DNA from: Nelumbo lutea
Lineage: Eukaryota > Streptophyta > Magnoliopsida > Proteales > Nelumbonaceae
Assembly: GCA_022828595.1 (NCBI GenBank)
Contig: JAKGHH010000002.1
Span: 106,699,254 to 106,763,253 of the forward strand
DNA length: 64,000 bases
Direction: 5' to 3'
Below the pieces are notes generated by a model, which worked only from the letters and a program-made list of their open reading frames with translations, searched no databases and was not told the origin of the DNA. This document shows, one piece after another, positions 11,067 to 20,800 of the stretch. Positions within the stretch are counted from its first letter, which is position 1; each line of letters begins with the position of its first letter. Both the position numbers and the translations under genes were made by a program.

Positions 11067-11615
11067 CCTAGAAGAGTCAGTCGCTCTTTCTAGAAGCCTC
11101 CAAATCAGGTAGGACTTGAACCGTCCCTTACAAAAAACTCCAAGGAACCCTAAAAAATTAGGGCACTACTTCCTAGGTCAAAATTGAAGAGTCCAACAGA
11201 AACAAGACTCTTCCCCTTTCTCTAGTTTTTCCTGATTTTGATGAGAAACCCTAGACCAGCTAAAGGGCAAACGGATCCACCAAAAAATCCAAAAATGGGC
11301 TTACCTGAAGATTTCAGCAGTAGAAAAGAAAAGAGAAGGAGAAAAGAGTAGGAAGTTAACCAGGATTCTTTGATTAACCCTAGCCACCAACCCCTCATTA
11401 TATTTATACTTAACTTAAAGGATGAGATATTACAAGGATGCCCTTAGTGGGGCGGTTACTAATGTTGCTGAACAGTCACAACTTAAAAACATAAACTAAT
11501 GGGCCTAAAACCCAACAACTTCTTAACTAAATAACTTAAAACAAGAATAAAAACAACTAGGCCCAACTCAACAACCTGTTAACTAGGTCTTTCTAGCAGT
11601 GCATATGGCTGCTCA
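11067..11615 (-). other. Putative Copia-A leader and 5' LTR remnant
   Basis: Non-coding, with a TATA-like tatatttata (complement of the stretch at about 11398) and U/R-like composition similar to the Copia-B LTR. A second LTR is absent from the window, so boundaries cannot be proved. The 3' edge is set where a GGCGC-rich repeat starts at about 11616. Confidence 0.5.
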
Positions 11616-11951
11616 GTGATTTAAAAGGCGTGTCTAGGTGCATAGATGGGGCGCATTTTAGGGTATGTGCCTCGCCTAGGTCCTAGGCGTAGCTCTTTCA
11701 AAAGGTGCACACCTTGCATCTTTGCCTAGGCATGCGCCTTTTTAAAATTTTACACTTTTGTGCTTTTTTTGAACCTAATGGCTGTCTTGGGGGCTTTGCT
11801 CTCAGGCCCCTGTACCACGCCTCTTGAGGCTAGCCCACCCCCTATTTACTAATGTTGTTCATTCATTCATCCTATAAAATATTTTCTTAAAAGGCAATTA
11901 AAATTACAAAATCATTATTTTTTGTGTGAGAATTAAGAATTTAATACCATA
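11616..11951. repeat. GGCGC-rich hAT-like repeat, left fragment
   Basis: Starts CAGTGATTTAAAAGGCG, close to the termini of the element at 11960-13322 and of the copy at 19742, and is rich in self-complementary AGGTGCACCT and CCTAGGCG words. The insertion at 11960 probably cuts it from 13331-13720, but the two sides were not proved to be one element. Confidence 0.5.
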
Positions 11952-11959
11952 ACATGGAC
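11952..11959. repeat. 8-bp target duplication (ACATGGAC), left copy
   Basis: Identical to 13323-13330 on the other side of the hAT-like element. Confidence 0.85.
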
Positions 11960-13322
11960 TAGTGTTTTAAAAGCGAAAGGTGCCTGAGGTGCAAGGTGCA
12001 AGGTGCAAGGTGCAAGGCGCAAGGCGAGGCGTCTACACAAAATATTTTCCTGATTCTAAGAAATCGGGAAAATATCAAAAAATAAAGTGGGGGAAGAAAG
12101 AAGCAAAGAAAAAACTAAAATAAAAAAAGAAAGGGGTCGAGCCCTGTTTTACTGTTTTCAAATTCAAACTAATATTTGATGTTGATAAAAAAATATTGTG
12201 TAGCCCCTGTTTTACTGTAAAATTATTTCAGAAGAAGAAAGACAATGAAAACAAAAACAAGAGTGGCGGAGCCCCTGTTTTTCTATGAACAAGAAGAAAA
12301 ACTGAAGAAGGTGGAGGAGGAGAAGAAGAAGGAGAAGGAGAAGAAGAAGAAAAGAAGAAGGGGGCAAGCGGAACCCCTGTTTTCAGTGTAAAAAGAGAAG
12401 AAGAAGAAGGGGGCGGAGCCCCTGTTTTACTGTAAAAATATTTCAGAAGAAAGACAATGAAAAAAAACAAGAGTGGGCGGAGCCCCTGTTTTTCTATGAA
12501 CAAGAAGAAGAACTGAAGAAGGAGGAGGAGAAGGAGAAGAAGAAGAAGAAGAAAAGAAGAAGGGGGCAAGCGGAACCCCTGTTTTCAGTGTAAAAAGAGA
12601 AGAAGAAGAAGGGGGCGGAGCCCCTGTTTTACTGTAAAAATATTTCAGAAGAAAGACAATGAAAAAAAACAAGAGTGGGCGGAGCCCCTATTTTTCTGTG
12701 AACAAGAAGAAGGACTGAAGAAGAAGGAGGAGAAGAAGAAGGAGAAGGAGAAGAAGAAGAAAAGAAGAAGGGGCTGGCGGAACCCCTGTTTTCAGTGTAA
12801 AAAAAGAAGAAACAAATACCTGATGCTGATTGCTAAAAGCCTGAACGTTGCAGTTGGTTGTCCAACTGAGAGATGGTCTCTGATAGAACTTCAAAGGTGG
12901 CTGTTCGATTGAGAGATGGGCTGAACTTGTTGATCCAAGAAGAACGTGGGGGCTGAGGGCTCGAGACTTCGATTGATACTGGAGTCTGAGAAGCCTTGAA
13001 TGGCAAGTTGTTTTCTCTTGAGAGGGTCGTGGCTTTCTTTCATATTTGCTATACCATATCCCAACTATTTTGACACATAAAAGGAAATAATCTATACATA
13101 TACGATTATAATCTATCTATAAAAGTCAATTTAAAAACAAATAAAAAAACAAAGGGCAACCAAACATAGGCGCGCACCTGGACCGCCTGGTGCCTGGTCT
13201 GAGGTGCACACCTTAGGCACAGAGGTGAGTGCCTTACTAAAGTGTAGCCGCCTTGACCCATGCGAGCACCAGCTCTCGGAAACATATCGCCTTGTGCCTT
13301 AGGCGCGCCTTTTAAAACACTG
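11960..13322. mobile_element. Non-autonomous hAT-like element (1,363 bp) with an internal minisatellite
   Basis: Termini are TAGTGTTTTAAAAG at the left and, as reverse complement, CAGTGTTTTAAAAGGCGCG at the right. They fit the hAT terminal pattern YARNG. Exact 8-bp duplications ACATGGAC flank it. There is no transposase ORF. The ORFs inside are low-complexity Ser/Leu/Pro translations of GAAGAAG tracts. Sub-terminal regions are GGTGCAAGG and GGCGC rich. Confidence 0.85.
12120..12820. repeat. About 213-bp tandem repeat inside the hAT-like element
   Basis: The word cagaagaaagacaatg recurs at 12229 (with a small insertion), 12444 and 12656, giving periods of 215 and 212 bp. Each unit has a GGGCGGAGCCCCTGTTT palindrome-like block and a GAAGAAG tract. 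Confidence 0.85.
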
Positions 13323-13330
13323 ACATGGAC

Positions 13331-13720
13331 TTGTTTGGGCTTGCCTCGAGGGGTATGGCACAACAGGCGGCTCGTAGAATCAGGAATGTAATATATTTTA
13401 CATCACATTAGCTACTTGAAGTAATGCAATTGAGGAGAAAAAGAGATTGTGGGTTTTACATGCTTGAAAATGTTTTATATGTTTGCTTTTATTTTTAAAT
13501 TTTCAATTGAATACGCTTTACATGTTATGTTTATATATTTTAATTTTAGATAATAGGTTTTTTAAAATTTATGTTTTATATTTTTATTGATATTATGTTT
13601 GTTTATTTTTATTTTTTGTATTTTCATGCTTTGCTTCAAAAAGGTGCACACCTCACCTTGCCACCTTGTGCCTCGGCGCAAATTGCCCCTTGCGCTTTTT
13701 TTGCACCAGCAACTATTCTG
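13331..13720. repeat. Dispersed repeat homologous to 19780-20160
   Basis: Both copies start around ctcgtagaatcagg / ctcgtagaattagg, run through AT-rich DNA with ttttatatg words, and end in a GTGCC / TTGCGCTTTT region. Probably the right part of the hAT-like repeat interrupted at 11960-13330. Confidence 0.65.
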
Positions 13721-13888
13721 GGCCTCGGAGATTTTTCCAAGGAAAAAACCCTAGAAACAGTTTCAGTTTACCATAACTACCAGCAGCACTCTTCTCTTGT
13801 TGTTCCAACAATAAAAGAAGTTTGAGAAGAAAGAGATGAATAAGAGGGTAGACGAGCAGAATAAGAGCAGATTACAGCTCTGATACCA

Positions 13889-14170
13889 TGTTTGTATCCA
13901 GGTTCTTGATGAAGAGAGAAGAAGAAGAACAGAGTTGGAGAATAGGGAGATTCTTCATTCCAACCCATAGAATTGTTATTTATATTAGGGCAACAATAAT
14001 ACATGAGTTGACAAAATTACCCCCCATTATTAGGAGGTAATGTAACTCAAAATATAAGAAGGCCTAGGCCCATTTACACTTAAAATCAGTACAGAATAGT
14101 AAAGCCCAACAAGAAATAAAAACCACATAACATAAATGGGCCGAAGCCCATGCTGTTAAGTCCCACAACA
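13889..14170 (-). repeat. Orphan Copia-type LTR (282 bp)
   Basis: On the - strand it begins TGTTGTGGGACTT and ends GGATACAAACA, directly followed by the primer site TGGTATCAGAGC (complement at 13877-13888). About 80-140 bp of leader-like sequence follows (13739-13876). No gag/pol and no second LTR are nearby, so this is a truncated 5' end of an element unrelated to Copia-A or Copia-B. Confidence 0.82.
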
Positions 14171-14721
14171 TTAAAGATGTACTTTGTTCTTATTCTCATT
14201 CTACAAGTCTCGGATTGGATTTGGGCATGCAAATATGAGACAAGAATGGACTAACTAGGCAACTATACAGAAATAATCTCCTTGTTAAATGCAAGACATC
14301 TAACATCACATTATCTATCCTCTTGTTGAAGTTTCCAACTGTTTGTTTAAGTGTTTTTGAGAGAATCACAAACTTAATGTCAATCTCGGGAAAGTTGCAT
14401 TGTGGGCATTAATATTGAATAAAAAAATAAACGTTTCTTTATTTGATAGAAAGATATCCATGGAACCAAGCCCCTAGGTGGTGCTTAAATTATTCCTAGA
14501 TAGTCTTTCATGGCTATAATGCCTTGTAGCCAAACCTTCATCTAAAACAAAATTTCTGGGTTTCTTATTGAATGGTGAGCTGTCTATTTGCCATTTTTGA
14601 GTGTTACTGATTTGTCTTATATGCTTCATCCATACATCCACTGCCTGAAAGTTGTGTCTTCTACATTATGGGGCTTATGTTGATGCTGACCTTGTTTTAA
14701 CAAAGTTATCTCTTATTGCAG
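14171..14721. other. TBCCD1 intron sequence upstream of the first visible exon
   Basis: AT-rich, no coding or repeat structure recognised. Ends in the acceptor tcttattgcag. Confidence 0.6.
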
Positions 14722-14826
14722 GTTTTAAATTGTCATGACTCAGTGATTTATATATTAGCACCTTTAAGATATGCCACTGTGTATGGGTGTTCTGATGCAA
14801 CTATAGTTCTTGGGGCCATTGGCAAG
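14722..14826 (+). CDS. TBCCD1: TBCCD1 exon a (35 codons, phase 0 to 0)
   Basis: Acceptor tattgcag, donor gtatgc. Encodes VLNCHDSVIYILAPL through VLGAIGK, the opening strands of the TBCC domain. The following intron is 10,038 bp. Confidence 0.93.
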
Positions 14827-17800
14827 GTATGCATTGATCAAGAACTTAAAGTTATTGGCTTTTGGATATCATAGTTGCATCTCTGACTCTTTGCCCTTTC
14901 TCTAGAGTAAAACGTTTTAACCTCCCAACCCCCTGGGCAAGCTTGCACCCTGTTTTCTTTAAAGAGTCAATATTATCTGAAAGAGAAAAAGAAAAGGTAG
15001 GGCCTGTCTATTTGCAGGTTCATTGCAATACAAGGGGTGATATAGATGACATCCCTGGGGTGCTAACAGGTACTTGATTTTTCAGATTGATAGCTATAAA
15101 GCTTTAGTTAGATTAAAAAAATGAGGAATATACAATATGACATGCTTCAAAGAACCAATTTAAAAAAACTGAGGTATATATACAATATGACATGCTTTGA
15201 AGAATCAATGTGTTACAATCTTATGATTTACAATGTGATTAATGATTTGAATCATGAACCCCAAGGGTTTCGATTTGAATCTGATGTCCAAATCCTTTTT
15301 CTGCAAAAATCTTATGATTTTTGCTTGAATCATATGAATTGATTTATAAATCTTATGATCCTACATTCACCATGATTTTTCAATTAAAAACGAAGTTCCC
15401 TACTGCATTTTTTGTTTATATGTAACTTTGTCAAGGGAGATTTCTTTTGAAGCCCTTACTGGAAAATAATTTATTTACATTATTTAAGACCATACATTGA
15501 GTTTATCATCCATCACGCATAGGTTAAAGAGCCATTGCATGTGGATAATTTAACTTTCAAGTCAAACTTGATTATATCATCTTAGGCTTCTATTGTACAA
15601 GTAATAATTTCTGTTGATTTAGTCTTTTATATACATTACATATATAGTAGATATGGATTAAAAATATGGTAAAATCATTTTCCTATATATATTTAGCCTT
15701 TTCGAATATTGATATTTATTTTTTGACAAGTTTGTAAAAAATAAAATTAATCTTATGATTTATTATATGATTTACAATTTGATTCAATTTATGATTATGA
15801 TTTTCAAAACATCGCCAAGAATGTTGACTGGCCAGATGCTTCACACAAGTATTGGCTGCTGTATTTCATCCATCAAACAACTATTAATGAGTCCCCTTCC
15901 TGATATTTTTTTAATCCAAGGACTTTCGCAAAGTTTTAGTCCAATGTGCAACTTTCACAACTATGTTCTCAATGATTTTCTCCTTGATTTCTTTCCTTCC
16001 CTTGAAAGTTCTTTCATTCTTCACTATGATTCAAGCAAATTTAATTAAAAATTAGTTCTCAATGGTTGTTTCCTGTTTCTTAAAGACTCTTCAGTGGAGG
16101 CTTTATCTTCAAAGAGTCTTTTGTTTGTCTCTTCCCAGAGGTTCTACATTGTTGCATGGATAGCTGCCTTCCAGAAAACCTTGCTCCTTTATCACAACTT
16201 CCTACCTTGCCATTGGGAAACAAACTCACAAACAGAATTAGGGGGGACCTAATGGAAACTGCCTTCAAAGAACATATCTAGCAGGGGTTGCCATAAGCAT
16301 TGGTCCACCTTACAAGTTATCAGAAGATGAATAATTGATTCACTATTCTCAAGGCACATAATGCAAACATGGGGGGAGAGGTACCACTGCCCTTGCCTTT
16401 TTCTTTTGTAGGATATAATAAGTATTTATTTGACCGCACATTGTCTCCCAACGGAAAAAGGAAATCCTTTTGGGAATCATGGAATGCCAAATCCTTCTAA
16501 TCAGTAAAGAAGGGGAAGGAGACTAAAGGTCAGGCTAAGGAAAAAGGATTTGGTGGAGAAGTAACTAGTGGGGGTTAAAGACCTGATTAATTTATCAGGA
16601 GAGGAAGGGGTAATGTAGACATTAGTCAATAAGGAAAGAAGAGAAGACAGCTCAACCATTTCTTTTCAATATTGTTATGGAGGCATTGAGTAAACTTGCA
16701 TATAGGGCAGTGGAAGGAGAGTTTGTTCAAAGTTTTAAGCTTATGATATGGAGCAAGTTTCCTTCATATTGTAGACGACCCCATATTTTTCTGTGATGTT
16801 TTTTTAGCTTATCAATTGGTTGACTTGGGTTACATATTAAGGTAGTTTGGAGTTGCTTCAGGCCTCAAAAGTAATTTATTATAAAGCTGGTCGGAAGCTA
16901 CTTTAGGCTTCAAAAGTAATTTATCTAAGCATGAAATAATGCTAACAAGGGAAGGAAACATAGAGTTAGACTGATTAGCTTGGTCAATAACTTGTATAAA
17001 ATCATTGCTAAGGTGTTGTCATGTAGAATCAGGGTTTCTCTTCCTTCCTTAATCTCTCATTCTGAAGGTGCTTTTATTATGGGAAGGCAAATTATAGACC
17101 AAATTTTAATTGCTAACAAAAGTGTTGAAGATTTGAAGAGGTATAGGATGAAGGGTTTGGTGTATAAATTGGATTTGGAAAAGGCCTATGACTTGGTTGA
17201 TTGGGGATTCTTGTTGGAGGTAATGAGCAACTTTGGGTTTGGTGATTGGCTGTGTAATTGGATTTTAGGGTGCCGTAGGACTTGGCACTACTCAATTTTT
17301 GTGAATGGATCTGTGGTGGATCATTTTCAGGCCTTTAGAGGGCTAAGGCAGGGGGATCCTCTCTTCCTTTTTTAGTTTACTCTAATAGCTGATGTCCTTG
17401 GAAGGCTTATCTCTAGGGCTGATTCTAGAAATCTGATAAGGTGTTGGAGAATTGGCAGAGAGGAGATTCCTAATCACTCATTTGCAGTTTGTTGATGATA
17501 CAATTTTGTTTTCTGATGTTGGTGATCCTAGATGGGTGCAAAACATGAAGATAATTATATCTATTTTTGAGAGAATGTCGAATTTAAAAATCAGTTGGGA
17601 TAAGAGTTGTATTGTGGGGCCGAATATGGAGGATAGAGGAATTTTAGAGGCAGAAGAAATCTTGGGTTGCACGGTTTCTCAATGGCCAATGAATTATTTG
17701 GGAATGCCTATGGGGGATAATCCTAGTGGCAGCAACTTTTGGAATCTGGTAATAGAGAGTTTACTAAAAAGTTGGCTTCTTCAAAGAAAAATTACTTATC

Positions 17801-20800
17801 TTTGGGAGGAAGGATCACCCTTGTTAGGTCTACTCTAGCCAATTCGCCAGTTCTGGGTTTGATTGGGGCTTGGGGCTCAGAAGAGGATTGTGAGACTCTG
17901 AATTAGATAGTGCCGTAACTTTGTTCCAAGGTCTGGAGAGGGTTTTCCTGGATCCCTCAAAGAGAAACTGGACCCTTTCCCCATCGGGTATTTTTACCTG
18001 TCCATCCTTTTTATTATCCTTAATCCAACTGGGTGATAATTTGGGTCAAACTTTTCTGGTTAAAGAGGTCTATAGTAAGCCAATTCCTCCTAAGATTGGT
18101 GGTTTCTGTTGGGAAGTGTTTTTGGAAAGGATTAACACCTGTGACCTTATCGGAAGAAAGAGACCTAAGTGGTGCTTATCCCCTCATTGGTGTATTCTGT
18201 GTAAGGGCTAATGGTGAGTCCTGCCATCACTTGTTAATCTCATCCACCTTAGTATCTTCAATTTGCGACTGGTTTTTCTCCTTGTTTGGGTGTAGGTGGA
18301 ACCCCCTGTCAAATATACAAAGCTTATTTGACCCCTCCTTTGTCAGTTGTCAGAAAAAGAAGGGTCAAACTTCATGGAGGTGTATCAGGGCTGCTGTGTG
18401 TTGGACAATATGGGAAGAGAGAGATGAAAGATTCTTTGCAGAAAAAGAGAGTAGGGATGCTCTGATTGAAGTAGTCACAGTTAGAGTGGTCCATTGGGTG
18501 AAAACCTTAAAATTATTTGTGGATATTTTTGGTGTAGATTTGTTGAGAAGTTGAAGGTAGTAGCTGATTCTGCTCCTAATAAGGTTGTAACAAGACCAAG
18601 CTGGTCTCTTCCTTCCAATGGTTTTATTAAGCTAAAATTTGATGGCAAATATGAAAGGAATCCGGGTCCTTCAGGAATTGGAGGAGTTTCCAGAAATAGA
18701 CCCATTGGTGTGGGTGACTCTTTGAGGGATGAAATTCTAGCTGCTTTGGAAGGGGCTCAAAAGGCGAAGGAGATGAATTTTAGAAAATTAATAATTGAAA
18801 GGGATTCAAAGTTGGCTATCAGCTGGCTGCAAAAGGAAGAGGATCTAGGTTGGTGGGAATTCATTAATGAAAAAGAAGGTTTAAATGGGTAAGACAGGAA
18901 ATTCAAGTGAACCTCAATTGGGTGAAAAGAGATGCCAACTATCTCACCGATGCACTAACCAAACAAGGGGTGGGAAGAAGACAGTTATTTTGGGCTATGT
19001 TGTAACATCTTGGAATTGTTTGGGGAGAGTTAAGAGAATTTGTCTCTCCATTCTCTTTGTACTTCTTTTTTTTAATTAATGAATGTTTTTTTTCTCAGTT
19101 TTTCATCAAGAAAAGGGAAGGAAACATAGCTAATCAGTTGATTGACATCTTGAGCTGCAGAAGAGTGCAGTTACCTACCACCTACCTCGGTCTACCCCTC
19201 GGTGCAAAAAATAATCTAAGAGAACATGGGATGTAGTTCTTGAAAAGTTTGGTAGGAAACTGGCCATGTGGAAGTCCAAGTATTTATTAAAGGGTGGTAA
19301 TTTTACATTGATTAACAATGTTCTATTTTCACTAGTAATCAATACTTATCTACCACTTGTCTTTATTTTGACTTCTTGTTGGAGTTGCAAGCAATTAGAG
19401 AAAAAAATGAGGACATTCTTATGGGTTAGTTGGAGTAACAATTTTAAGTTTCATTTGGTGAATTAGAATGCTGCGTGCCGACCAAGTAAATATGGTGGTC
19501 TTGGTATATAAAATATCAGAAAAACTAATTAGTGTCTCTTTCTTAAATGGTATTGGAGATTTAACATGGAAGGAGGAAGTATGTGGAGAAGAGTTATAGC
19601 AGGTAAATATGGGCTGACAAGCCTCAGGTGGGATTTTGGGCTTGACTTTTCCTCAATGGGGTGTGCAGTTTGAAGCAACATTGCATTCTAGGTTTTCTTC
19701 CTGATGTTCTAGAAGGAATAAGTTTTAGAGTAGGCAATGTAGTGATTTAAAGGCACACCTCAGGTGCACCTAGGTGCATAGGCATCTCGTAGAATTAGGA
19801 ACGAAATATGTTTAGCATCATATTATCTATTTGAAATAGTGCAATTAGGAAAGAAACAAAGAAATTGAAAGTTTGGCATACGTGAATATGTTTTATATGC
19901 TATATTTGATTTTATTGTTTGCATTTTCACTTTGAAGTTGTTCTATATGTTATGGTTATGAATTTTAATTTGAGCTAAGCTTTTTAAAATGTTTAATTTA
20001 AAATTAAAGTTCGTATTTTTAATTAATATTATTTTTATCATTCTCTTGATTTATTTTGAATTTTTACTTACTTTTTTTAGATTTTGTGCCTTGGGCCTGG
20101 CACAAAATGCCTGTTTTCTTTGTGCCTTACGCTTTTAAAAGACTTTGGTGTCTTCGTTAGTAGTTGCTGATAAGTGCTTTTAGCAGATAGGTATGCGGAG
20201 CTTCAGTAGTGTCTAGTTGGCAATCTAGAGGGTTCTAGCATTGATCTGAGAGAGCTTGAACATTAAAGTGTTAATGCTTGGAGGTGTTGATCGAAACCGG
20301 TGATCGGACATCTTGTAGGAGGGCGTATCTGCAGTTGAAGCAACCTAGGTGCAATCTTTGAGCCCTTTTCCTTTTAATGGCAAACACCTAGTTATTTAGA
20401 GATGGTCGGAAGATCTTGAGAGACGTGAGGCTTTTGAGGGTTACCGTAGATAGAGAGTTCGAGTATTTGCAGTTGAAGCAACCTAGGTGCAATCTTTGAG
20501 CCCTTTTCATTTTAATGGCAAACACCTAGTTCTTTAGAGATGGTCGGTAGATCTTGAGAGACTTGAGGCTTTTGAGGGTTACCATAGATAGAGAGTTTGA
20601 GTATTTGACCTTTCTCTTTACACTTGATGTTGGGTGGTGTTCAATGAACTAGGTTAGGTGGTTTTGTAGATGTCACCAAGGAAAACCTGGAGTGGAGTTG
20701 TGTTGCTTCCTCACACTCATGGTTTGGGCAAAACCACCTTGCCAGATTCCGTCTTATATGGCTTTAGAGGTTCTCAGCAGAACCCATTTGGTTCGTGTGG

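Larger units (their letters stand above)
1208..11615 (-). mobile_element. Copia-A: old Ty1/copia element split by Copia-B
   Basis: Read on the - strand the order is gag (11066 to 10581, then 5153 down), zinc knuckle, protease, integrase, reverse transcriptase and RNase H, which is the Copia order. The gag frame is continuous across the Copia-B insertion once one copy of TTTCC (5149-5153 / 10576-10580) is removed. The 3' LTR is missing because the LINE at 1-1207 interrupts the RNase H terminus; it may lie left of the window. No convincing iMet-type primer site was found near 11.1-11.6 kb, so the 5' boundary is approximate. Confidence 0.85.

Noticed and set aside
12228..12894. Minus-strand ORFs rich in Ser, Leu and Pro with repeated KTGAPP motifs
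   Set aside because: They are translations of the GAAGAAG-rich minisatellite in a non-autonomous hAT element; no start context or homology.
15204..15800. A complete MITE bounded by aatcttatgatt repeats
   Set aside because: Repeated words are present but no consistent inverted termini or target duplication could be placed.
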